A stretch of DNA of 35,460 nt from assembly GCA_023853785.1 (NCBI GenBank), contig JAJIRX010000116.1, positions 1 to 35,460 on the forward strand. Direction: 5' to 3'. Positions within the stretch are counted from its first letter, which is position 1. Every line of letters begins with the position of its first letter. The position numbers were made by a program, and so were the translations under genes. Below the pieces are notes generated by a model. It was not told the DNA's origin. It did not search any database and was given only the letters and a program-made list of their open reading frames with translations. Positions 9,974-20,618 of the stretch are shown here, piece after piece. The stretch is from Psilocybe azurescens (taxonomy: Eukaryota > Basidiomycota > Agaricomycetes > Agaricales > Agrocybaceae).

Positions 9974-12383
9974 AATCTGTGATCACAGTGATAATGTTCG
10001 CTGATCTTCTTATTATAGCTTCTAGCTTCCCTGTAAGAATCTGGACTATATTTATCACCATGCTCGTTTAGATTCCAATTCACCTGCTTATTTGATGTCG
10101 TGTCACAGTGACGACTTTTCACGGGAAGATACCTCACAGGTCGGCTGAGAAAGATTTGCTTAGGTGAGACTTCATTGCCACCTAGCGAATTTGAGAAATG
10201 TTCAGACGTTATCTCCCAGACTTGCTGCAAAAGGCGTAGTAGGAACGACAAGTGCTCAGTTATTGGATATTCGTACCAGGTAAATGCTCTGGTATCATGT
10301 TACTCTCCACTGGTATAATTTCAGCCCTTAAATAGGATGCACAATCTCAATGTCATGCATTCTAAAGAGTCAACACATCATCGCCTATAATCAACACGAT
10401 CAATCCAACTTGTATACGATCAACCGAAGCCTGCGGCAGTCTAGTCAAGATCTTGACGCTCCATACTTTTTCCAATATGTGGGTATTCATTCGTGCTCAA
10501 TTTCATAGGATCTAACGGCGTGCAAATTGATTAGGCCTTTTTCTTTCTTGTCTCTCTGTTTCTGTTTCGTTAGTTACATTAGTCTTCGTTGATTTCACTA
10601 GGTCTCGTCGATGAAGAAGATCGTGTCTGGTGAGTACTTCCTTGCTTTTTAGGATTTATTTTGCTGAAGTCGATTCCCAATGCCCATTAGACTCGTGACT
10701 CAAATAAAAATCCATCTTCGGCATTCAATGTCATTCATCAAAGCACATATGATAGTAGTCCACCTCCGACATTCAAGAAGCCCTTCTTGAAAAATACACC
10801 CACAGTCAATCAAGCGAGTAGCACGACATTCTGATACGCAGGACTCGTTCTTAATCGGTGTGTTTCAGCTTTGATTCGAGTTAGAGCATATTTAATCTGA
10901 ACCCACTCAAGCCTTTTCTTTTCTAATTTATTTCCTATAAACATCTATGATTCATTAGTATAATCACCGTTTTCGATCACCCTCACTTCGCACTACTTTC
11001 AGCAAACTATCATATGGAAAAACGAACTCCACATCCCTACCAATTCTAAAATATTCTGAATATGTAGTTTGATCACAACTCTCTTGATCTTCTTTCTCTT
11101 TTTCTTTTAACTTCTTATCAGTCTTATAATCAAACCTATATTTCATGCATTATATATCAGCTGCCTCATCACTGCGGCTTGTTCATTGTATATTCACCGA
11201 GTGCCATGAAATCGATAAATAATCAGCTCTTCTCCAGTGGGTTCAGCTTAATAGCGTACATACTTTTAGATTTGTACAACTCTTATTTAGATGGGCAGCA
11301 AGATATATACCTCTCTCATTCTTTCATGCATGGCATGGACACATACGATGGCAGATGACTTTATGTTTGGTTGAAAATCTGTAATATGACCTCCTACATA
11401 ATTATGTAGGCCTGGCTCCCAGACTTACCACTGTCCCTTTTCCATATTATCTTATCTTCTACACTTACGTACACGTGACTGCGATCGCCAACCTTTTCCT
11501 TGGACACTGACAGCGACTTCTCTCTCTTTACGCACCGTATACATCTGTAACCCAGTCAGTCGTTCAATCGATATATCGTGGTCTTGTCATTTTCGCGTGA
11601 CTCTCAGTAAGCCCTGCGACACCGGGCTTTCACCTTGTTTCTATAAATCTTCTCCGTTTTCATAGACATGTTCGTTAAGACTCTGTGGACATTCATCGAA
11701 CGTGCGACAATTTGTCTATCTCACCTGGTCTTTCTTCCACCTTTGTTCAGATGATACTAATAGCTGACCTCCACTCCTACGCTGTCCAACAAGTGACTCG
11801 GAGGGCTGAGCTCCATACAGCAATTGCTCCTTGCTGTTAGATGCCGTGGACATTCTAACCGTCGCCGAGAGTGTATAAGAGAGCCATGTTCCTTTCTTCA
11901 AACCAACAACCAGGCAAAACGAGGGCCGGGACTCTGTGCTACCGTTTCATTATAACCTATGTAAGCTATATAATATTGGGGATATAGGGAATATGTTACT
12001 GCCAGGCTGTAGCGGGCTCGTCGTAAACCTCGACATGACTGGCCATGAGGGATCATTCTAGTATGATCTAGAAACAAGATTTCTGTTGTAAGTAATATCA
12101 TACCGATCCCTCATAATTTGTTGTTGACATTACCCTTGAAATTCAGACCAGCCTCATCTGGATGATCGATGACCACTGGCAGCAACGACGCTTGGAGCTT
12201 TTAGCAGATGAGGCAGGCACTGAAACTGTCTTTTAACGCTTTCGGCCTCATAAACGAGAGAATGATACGAATAAACGCCTCTTCGATATTCGGGGTGAGC
12301 TTTTCTAATTCGTTGGTGACTACTGTACTGAACGGACTAGAGGAACGACCCTCATGTGTTTGACACAGAGCCTTTACGTCCCA
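9974..12383. other. About 2.4 kb without a recognised gene
   Basis: No protein family, tRNA or transposon seen on either strand; frames are short and broken. Notable items are a perfect 18-bp palindrome CCTACATAATTATGTAGG at 11393-11410 and a pyrimidine-rich stretch at 10530-10600 with TTCTTTCTTGTCTCTC. It probably serves as intergenic or UTR sequence. Confidence 0.4.
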
Positions 12384-12432
12384 TCCTACTAGTTTTCTAT
12401 CCTACTAGTTTTCTATCCTACTAGTTTTCTAT
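12384..12432. repeat. 16-bp tandem repeat, three copies
   Basis: The unit TCCTACTAGTTTTCTA is repeated three times without change (12384-12399, 12400-12415, 12416-12431). It lies about 320 bp beyond the stop codon of the CVNH gene. No function evident. Confidence 0.9.
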
Positions 12433-12750
12433 GAACCCGCGCATCCTAAGCTCATCTATTGAGAGACCTATGTTCGAATACCACCGCTGACTGCTCAGGT
12501 GCGCCGTCCGTTCTGGACAAGAGCATAAATGGTATCCAGGAGGTTCAGTTTTCCCTGTGCTGCTGTGCCACCATATGTATAAGAATAGACCAAGGAAACC
12601 CTTTTCATTACAACACGACCGATACAAATATGAAGGTAACGAGATACGAACAAGGAAATAATATGATGGAAAGTTGAGCAATAAAGTTTATAACTATGCA
12701 GTAAAAATTCGAATACTTATTCAACGCAAAAAGCTACGCGCCTCGACGAT

Positions 12751-14152
12751 CTATTGATGATGTCCATGGGCAGTTCCATTTGCGTGGCCGTGGCCGTGGC
12801 CATGGCCATTGCCAACAACAACCTCATGGCCGTGATGATGCCCAGCGGCGGCGTGAGCATAAGTACTTCCGTGCCCATAGTATCCACCTCCGTGAATGCG
12901 GAGGTGCTCAGCTGCTGTGATAGATGCGCTGGCACTTGCGTGGCCAATAGCACCGGATACCAAAGTTTCCATTTGAGCAGAAACATGCTTCATGGCAGAA
13001 GCTGTAATGGCGGTGATAGCGGTCTCCATTGCGATGGTAAGCATTTTGTGCATCTCGACGGTGACGTGCTCGACGGTCGACTCCGCAATGCTGATGAGAG
13101 TCTCTTGCATGACGGGGTGTTTGGCGAACACGCTCAGGTCGGGTTCGGCAATAACCTTGAATTTCATCCAGGGAACTTCACTGAGCATGACTGAAAGTTT
13201 CTTGTTGAGCTCGATAATGATGAGAACACCATTGGAGTTGCGGAGTCGAGTGCGGAGATCCAGGCGAGTGATTCGGTATTCGTCGCCTCCGTGGATCTTG
13301 TATTTGCCAACTAGGAAGAATCCATCGAGCGCATATTCGAAGCAGTGTTTGCTGAATCCTGTTAGGTCCCATTGGAGATGGCCTTCGACAAATCCGACGA
13401 TCGCTTCGAGATCAATGCTGGAATGAACGACGGTGCCATCAAAACGACGGCATTGGGCGTGCAAGAAAGTGCCTTTGAGCTCGATCTTTGTGCACGTTTC
13501 TTCAATCAAAAGATGCTTGCTCTCGCTGGAGAAGAATAAAATTAGAAAAAGGTTATTTGAACGTTTTTTAAATATTTACCTTCGGAATTTTGAAGAGGAG
13601 AATTTTGTGTAAGAAGAAGACGAAGACTTTGTCTCTGAAAATGAAGATGTGGAGACGGAAGTCGCCGTAGAAGTGGCCGAGACGGCCGAAAACATGCTAC
13701 TGGCACTGGCAGCACTGGCGACGCTTGCGACACTAGATTCGGAGATCCCTCTCGAAAGTTCGGGCGCCACGAGATGCTTACTACTAATTCTATTGTCAGT
13801 AGGTAAATAAATCAAAAGATCGTGGTAACTCACGCGTCAACTGGGTGAGGGTTGGGAATGACGGCCAGGATACCATCTTGATTTTGGATGTAGATGTTGA
13901 GATCAAGCTTGCTCTCCACCAACTTGCCACCCCACTTGAGTTTGGCAGATAGGACACCGTTGGTGATGTGGATATCCTCAGAGGTGTGGCTGAAGCCTCT
14001 GCCTCCCCAGGTGAGCTTTCCATCTGCGTTTCCAATGTAGTCGTTGAGCGAAATCGATGAATGAATGGCGGTCTTCTTGTCGGCCTTTTGCAGTCAGCAG
14101 AGAGAACACCCTTGGTGATGGTGACTTTGTCGCAAGTGGTAGAGAAAAGCAT
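12751..14152 (-). CDS. Double cyanovirin-N homology (CVNH) protein with Ser-rich linker and His-rich tail
   Basis: CVNH domains are small beta-sheet folds, often mannose-binding lectins. Exons 13834-14152, 13580-13789 and 12751-13525 give about 434 residues. CVNH 1 (about 1-105) shows TTCDKVTITKGVLSADC, IHSSISLNDYIGNADGKLTW, HITNGVLSAKLKWGG and SKLDLNIYIQNQDGIL. A Ser/Ala/Thr-rich linker follows (about 110-172). CVNH 2 (about 176-285) shows TKIELKGTFLHAQCRRFDG, VVHSSIDLEAIVGFVEGHLQ and RITRLDLRTRLRNSNGVL. Next is a Met/Ala-rich helical part (about 290-380) and a tail of about 50 residues with some 14 histidines (for example GNGHGHGHGHANG). No signal peptide is seen, so it is probably intracellular. 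One base is missing from TTTT at 14086-14089 (a Lys run after the first Cys pair); with it restored, every splice phase fits. A leader intron and a TATA box lie upstream. The tail looks metal-binding, by inference only. Confidence 0.86.
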
Positions 14153-14156
14153 CGTG

Positions 14157-14217
14157 CTAGAGTAGTAAGTGCCATGGTGAGTATACGGCTGGCACTACGC
14201 AAATAAAATGTACTTAC
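14157..14217 (-). other. Probable 5' UTR intron of the CVNH gene
   Basis: Minus-strand donor GTAAGTACA (from 14217) and acceptor ACTCTAG (to 14157) bound a 61-nt segment whose acceptor lies only four bases before the CVNH start codon at 14152. Confidence 0.5.
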
Positions 14218-14317
14218 TCGAAGACTGAAAGTAAGACGAGCACTGAAGTGTTTAGAAGAGGTCTAAATCTCAAGGGGTACCTAAAAGGGTGTTGGTTTTC
14301 GAGGTATGTTAGTAGGG

Positions 14318-14326
14318 CTTTTATAC
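14318..14326 (-). promoter_or_regulatory. TATA box of the CVNH gene
   Basis: The minus strand reads GTATAAAAG about 170 bp upstream of the start codon. Allowing for the 61-nt leader intron and a start site about 30 bp downstream, the mature 5' leader would be roughly 75 nt, a sensible length. Confidence 0.5.
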
Positions 14327-14339
14327 TCACCTCAAGTTT

Positions 14340-17300
14340 GAAACTCAGGGATTTGGACAGGAAGAGTTTGACTTCTGTCATCTGTCCCCCGATATTTTGG
14401 AGCCGACTTTGAAAGCAACATTTGGATCGCTATCGAGGAATAAGATTTCACCCTGCAGGTTTGAATGGATCTGAGAGCATAGCCAACAAAAATGGCTTTT
14501 CTATTGAGATTAGAATTGAACAGGACTTTGACAGCGTACCTCCTTCGAAAATCCCGTTATTTGATTGACATTTGTCATTCCATAATTAGGAACAGGCATT
14601 ACACAACTCCGAACACAAAGAATGATCCAAACAGCAACATCTGCGAACTAGAGCCTTTCCGAGATGTGTACGTACATAGTCTGTCCAAGTTGTGAGTGAG
14701 AAAGGGCCATAAGTAACACTTTTGGTATCCTGCGGTGCCGCTGAGTTGCAATCCTTCAAGTAACTGTAGCAGAATTCGATCTGAGATACAAAAGACAGAT
14801 TCGGCACAAAATGAAGACGCATTGCATCCAGAGAAGGACAAGCAAGAAAGACTGAGTTTTGAGTGAGAAAAATAGGGACTTGGGAGGGTCCTAGATGAAT
14901 CTGCCTTTCCAGAGTACGTTATGTAAGGCATTGGTCAAGATTCAACAAAAAAGCGCATGTAAGTATTCAGTTGCTGACTCCAGAGAAGCAAGTTGGAAGT
15001 AGCAAGCGTCGGTCTGATATTTTGGCCGTCAGGAGACGTGTTGCAGCCTCTGCCAGATAAGTTTGAGCAATTGACAGAGATTCGCCGTTGAGACTATAAT
15101 TGGCGTGACTAGAGTGGGTAAAGAGCGGCACGACAATTGATAACGAGATAAACATGTGAAATGTAATATTCTTCTCTTTTGATTATCCGGGACCTGTACC
15201 TCGGTATATCCCTGACAGGCCGTTTCAGGTTTTAATCGCTTCAATGGTTTATTGCTGGAGTGTCTTATCTTCTCCTGCACCGGCAAGAATATGGTCCGAT
15301 CTCAATAGGATTCGTGGGGACAGTGTCACTGTGAGAGAGCTCGACGCTCTATCGTTTTCCAATGTTAGACTGTGAGTCTGGAGAGGTTAATTATTACCCA
15401 TATCTCCTTCTTTTATTTCCATAAAAAATTCGGGGTTTTGACGTGAATAACAACTGAAAGTCGTGCATGTTTTGGCAGGAAATCGATTGGGGAGTTGGCC
15501 AAAATTTTACTGGAAGTAGAAATATACACTGGATCATTTGGACTCTTGACTGGCTCACATGACGTAAGTTAAAGTACACTGGCTCAAGGAGAAACTGTGA
15601 ACAAAGATTTGACAAAGATGACTGAAAATTGGGCATGAAAATCATAAGTGGGTACATACATACCCTGTGCTGGATGGACGTCTGTCCGTCTGTCTAGAGG
15701 TAATCAAAACTTTGAGACACCGGCAAACAAAATATCGTTTGGGCTAGAAAGGTATAATTGTGTTAAACTTACTGTCATCGTCCAACCAATGGAATGCGAG
15801 AACAATTTGAAGGAAAAATAACTGCACCGACCACTGGACAGGACGTTAGCTTGCAATAGCCACGGACCAGCGCTTGATCTAGCTAGAGCAACATTATTTT
15901 TAGTTGTAAGACTCCGCCACTAAGCGGGGAGGACTCCCGCCTCCCGTTGAGGTCAAATGAATCCATCCTGAGACGCGTATGTGTTTGGATGTCGAGAACA
16001 CTGATGATAAATGGGTCTGCGCGAGATCCGGGCTTCCAAGACCAGACTATCAACTTTGTGGCCGACGATGGCCCAAAAGACAGAACACTTTAGAATCTAG
16101 TAACTTCAGTTTTTGAAGTCGAATTTTAAGTGGGTGGCTACAAAGTTCTAAGTAATATTGAGCAGTACTGACCATATTGCCAATGACTCGGTCTCAGATC
16201 ACTTCAGCCTTGATGGCTGTCAAGCTTGAGAGTTGCGACCATGGAATCAAATCACATTCGTGGGACATACTCAGAGAGATTTGAGAGAGATCCTAGGCAA
16301 CTCTCGCTTGACTCTTGCCATCTCCAGCTAAGACTTAAGCTTTCGGTTGTTCAATACCGCCGCGCCGCTGTTCTCCAACGCGCCTGAAATAACAAGGCCA
16401 AATAGGCGGCACAGTGTAATGATTCAAATTTCACACGGTGTCAGCAATTTTGGAACTAGGCAGATGCCATAAGATCTTTTCTCTGACAACTACTTCCTGT
16501 TCCTGCTGTTTTTTGACTCGCTTAAAACGTCGTTCTCTCAACAACATCAGGCGGCTAGTGTACTCATAGTTTTCTGCTTTGCCCTTTTGAATGCTACGGC
16601 TCAAGTTTCCAACCGGTTGGCCGTAAACTGTCCTGTCAGAGTTTGCGTAACCTTCAGGATAGGCACAATTGATCCCGAATAAGTACACTTAGTACCAACT
16701 GTTCAAAGAAAGACGAATTTCTCTGGAACAAGGGCATTCATCTGGTGTCTGAATTGTAATCAATTCATGGATTTCTTCAGTGACGCCTGGGGCTTGTGCT
16801 TCTGAATTGTTCTACTGTCGTCTCACTGTACAGGGGACACGAGCGCGATCCATTGTTGATTTTGTGCAGGCTTGAGGTCTTGGGGCCTTTATTTCTGGCG
16901 CTTCCCATTGAATAATTGAGGACCTATTTACGGTGTCTACATTGGATCTACATACTAGGAACCGAACATTCGAGCGCCACCCAAATTCCTATTGCTTGGA
17001 CTTATTTGGCGGCTCCCCTCAACTCGTAATTAGCTTTGTCGACTTGAAGGACTTCCCTGGGCTTCCTTGGTTTCTTGCTGATTCCAAACTAGCAGATTCT
17101 CCACCAATCCGCTGAGGGCTGAGTGAATGTACCGGGGTCCGACGGAGCCAAATATGTGATAACTAGAAATTTTTGTCGAGCCGACATTTGTGTATTTTGC
17201 ATCCTTTCTTAGTACTTAATATTGACTTAATACCCTACACTTGACAGAATATTTAGCTCATAGAGAACAGATGTTTTGCGAATTGCAATCGATGCTTGAA

Positions 17301-17540
17301 AATATGTGTTTGGCAGGCAATTTGGCTTTATGTTCGTGTGCCGATAAAACAGTGTGCGAATCTATCTCCAACGAGGTCCAGATGACGATACATACAAAAT
17401 TATGGTATTGAAAATAAAATAAAGGTCAGACGTCAATTCATCTCTAGAAAATCGTCATACATGGCGTCCATCCCTATGCCTATCCAGCAATTCAATATGC
17501 CGGTTTGCTGTAAAAGGGTGGGGAAGTAAATGACTTGCAA
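14340..17540. other. About 3.2 kb gene-poor interval
   Basis: No gene recognised. Small hairpins occur (for example CGGGGAGG...CCTCCCG near 15926-15946). The minus strand at 16431-16688 is open for about 85 codons with a charged helical stretch (RERRFKRVKKQQEQE), but lacks an ATG and any family signal. The interval may hold long UTRs, decayed sequence or a non-coding transcript. Confidence 0.35.
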
Positions 17541-19341
17541 TTAATATCTGACACGTGAGGCAAGACAATGGCAAAACGTACTTCCGCTGGAGCCTTTCGC
17601 TAGATAGTCGTAAACCATTCGTGCTCGACCGGGTTCTTCTTCTGATGTTATCCCGCTATTATCAGAGTATCCCGTCTCGATGTTATCAGGGCCCACAAAA
17701 GTAAGATTAGGGTAAGTATTGTCTGTCATGACAGAGGTACGTTTAGTATGGGAGACCAGCGAAGGATGGCGTAAATTGAGCATGAGCCTCGATATCATGA
17801 TAGACGACACCCTATAGGTCGGTCAGTCCCGCCTACCTATCATTTGTGTAAGATAGATGTAACTCACACGTTAGTGAAAGTCGTCGCCACTCCCCTCGTA
17901 AACCGCTATACCCATTAGATAACGTCAGCGATTACGTCAAAAAAAAATGGAAAGGGGTTATGAGGGACGAACTCCACCAAACTAAACAGTCGTCGAGAAA
18001 GATGGGAGAAGAGAGAAGATGGAGTCAATAAAAACGAGAATACATCACAGTGGCGAATAATCCTACCAAAAACGTCAGGATATTTCCCAGGTTGGAGGCG
18101 ATCATAATTCTGGATGGGAAAGGATAAATCAAAACTCCGCGACGGAAAACATAGCTTACGAGAAGTAGATGGCCCCTATAGTATCGAGATCGAATGTTAG
18201 TTTTTAGCGAGGGAAGAAAGCAACCGACCCGACTCGCCATCTCGCAATAGTACGCTAATTAGAGACACCCCTCTTGTCCGTGGGATCGAGAGGGATTTGT
18301 ATAGTGTCATTCCAAAGACTAGGGCATCGAACACGAGCATCCCGCCCCATGCTGCTCCAAGACCTTTGAAGACATGTAAAATCAAGGAAGGGAAAGAGGA
18401 AGGGCTATGTTTGACTTACGGACAGCCCTAGCAAAAGGCAACGGTTATAATCAAAAATCTTCAAAGGATATATATCGCTTACTGGTAGTGAGTCAGCCCC
18501 GCACCACATCCTATCGGTACGAGGATATCAGGAAGTTTTGACTTCCTCCCTCCAAGAATTGACCACTGTAAAGCATAAGATATACATCCGATAGATATTC
18601 CAGACCAAGAGAATACTCACGCATCCAACTGCAACTGCAGCTACGGCGACGCCGATTAGTAGAGCCAGCACCCTCCTACTTCGTTCATACAACGCGTACA
18701 TTCGCATGATCAGCATACCTACAATTGAATACAGGACAATCAGAAACCAACAATCAAAAACTGCCGTGATAACTCACTAGAGACAACAATCTGGACGACA
18801 ACTGCAAAATACTGATGGTATGATTGCAATTGGTGACAGCTGCGAAGGGGTGCTATTGTTAGAAAACAAACACGGGTAAAGCACTGAAAATGTTACTGAC
18901 ATCTAGAGACTAAAATTTTGGCGCTATCCACACAAACAAAGTGTACACAATGGGAGTGCAAAATTCAGACGTACTTGTAATTTGTGAGGGTTGGAAGTGG
19001 ACCAGAAATACTCGATCAGCACGGGGATATGGCCGAACAGAACCATGTAACGATTGAGATAGAAAAACCTGACGCCCAGCTCAAGCTCCCGACTTTCCAG
19101 AACCGCTCCACTTCTTGGACAAAGGTATCACAATATTCGAGGACAAGAAGAGCTGAGAATGGGTGGCAAGGTTGGTGAACAGTAATTCAGGCTTCTGAGT
19201 GGACTCCTCACTAAAAGCTATTATGCTGAAGTAATAGTTGACATTCCTTGTGAAGGGCAGAGTAAATTGATATTTGGCTTCCGACATGCGTGTTGGTACT
19301 CACATGCTCTTGAGCTCTTCCAAAGTGACGTCTTCTGCCAT
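17541..19341 (-). CDS. DUF6533-type multi-pass membrane protein
   Basis: Basidiomycete membrane family of unknown function with a DUF6533 region near the N-terminus. Exons, all phase-checked except one junction: 19304-19341, 19212-19246, 18975-19152, 18778-18839, 18621-18718, 18483-18565, 18420-18427, 18238-18363, 18160-18175, 18067-18109, 17868-17905, 17541-17811. Seen: MAEDVTLEELKS, NYYFSIIAFTLLVLEYCDTF, QEVERFW, LNRYMVLFGHIPVLIEYFW, YHQYFAVVVQIVVSS, LIMRMYALYERSRRVLALL, AWGGMLVFDALVFGMTLYK, SVLLRDGAIYFSIMIASN and SSIMISRLMLNLR. About six to seven membrane segments, then a soluble acidic tail. One base is missing in AAAAA at 19063-19067 (between WASG and the FYLNRY segment). The junction between 18975 and 18839 does not fit in phase, so a tiny exon or another base error is hidden there. 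An 8-nt exon and a probable GC-AG intron (18176-18237) are needed. Confidence 0.84.
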
Positions 19342-20618
19342 CCTTCCACACGACAAGCGACAGCGACAGCAGACAGTGTTGGCGTATTTGCAATGGATGT
19401 GTCGCAAAAATGTTCAGCTCATAGAAGTACGAAGAAGAGTCGTAAACGCTTGTCGTGTAGTTGGATACGCAGGTAGAAAAATAGGACGTCCACAGATTAC
19501 GGCAGTGTCATCCAAAATAAAGTTGAATTACTTCGATCAGCGAGATTCGGCAGGACACAGATGCAGATTCGTTGAAGGCCCCTCCTACGAGTTGCTTCTG
19601 GGGTGACAGAGAAAACCGTGGGTGTCCCAGACAGTCCGAGCCTAGATTCAGAAACTGAGCAGTATGCGAGATGGTGAAAGGAGGAAGCTGACCGATGTTA
19701 TGGAAGGAGATAATCGTGTTATTAGCCTTGCGCCTCGTGTAGCCATGGCATAAAACGACTGTCCTCTAAAGTCTTCGAATTTCACCCGGCTCCCTATACA
19801 ATCTCTCCGAACCTTTCCCGAGCCTTCGGTCTAAAAATTAACCGCCAGTGCATGGTTCGCCTGATGCCAAGTCATGGAGTTGTTCCAGAAATAGTCACCT
19901 GGTAATCCAAGCGGGTTACCGGCCCCTAGTTCCACGTGATACTTCAACCGAAAGTTATAGCTACACTCTGAAACGTTCTATGCTTTGAAGTTTGAAGGTT
20001 TAGTGGAAGTAGTCCCATAAAAATATTCAGTGTCGGGCAATAACAATATTTTCATTTCAACAACCAACGAAAAGTACTAGAAGTAATACAGTACATAATA
20101 AAAAAGAGAGGTTTTACAATCGCTAGTAGGTCTTTCTTGTCTACATGTAATGTACGGGCGACAACGTAATCTAGTAGAGTCGACAGAATGAACACTTTGA
20201 TCAATCGATAGAGAGAGAGGTTTAGAAGCGTAGTAATAGAATATAGAAGGGGATGGCCAACTTAACAGACGCCGGCCTAGCTTTCACGAAAGAGAATATC
20301 GGCTTCAAAAACAACAAACGAGGAGGGGAAGAGCGGAAGGGGAGAGGGAATTGACTATTAACAGATGGCACAAAGAAAGAGTGGATAGAATGGTAAACCT
20401 CCGACGAGGATTCGACCCGGATAAAACTGCAAGGTAAATGAGACATGGGCGGAAGAAAAAAAAGGAAAGGAAAAAGAGTATAAAAACGAAGGTGGGGACG
20501 ACAATTCGAAGTGAGCTATAGACCAAAAAAACGACAAGACAAGCCATGACGAGAAAGAGCGAGAGGAAACGAGTGAAGGAGAGAAAGAACGACAACGAAT
20601 AGCGAACAAGACAGACGA
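19342..20618. other. Intergenic; right part probably 3' UTR of the RRM gene
   Basis: About 1.3 kb. The part next to 20619 is strongly purine-rich on the plus strand, so pyrimidine-rich in the RRM transcript (20300-20610), as in a 3' UTR. Open frames there are Ser/Phe/Leu low complexity and not believable. The left part should hold the DUF6533 promoter. No RNA gene seen. Confidence 0.4.

Noticed and set aside
10964..11146. Lys/Glu-rich small protein on the minus strand
   Set aside because: Isolated 60-codon frame in AT-rich DNA, without splice or family support.
12754..13426. Plus-strand open frames opposite the CVNH gene
   Set aside because: They are mirror frames of the His/Gly-rich and CVNH coding sequence, with no family signal of their own.
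20222..20609. Ser/Phe/Leu-rich minus-strand frames downstream of the RRM stop
   Set aside because: Produced by a pyrimidine-rich 3' UTR; low complexity and no start context.
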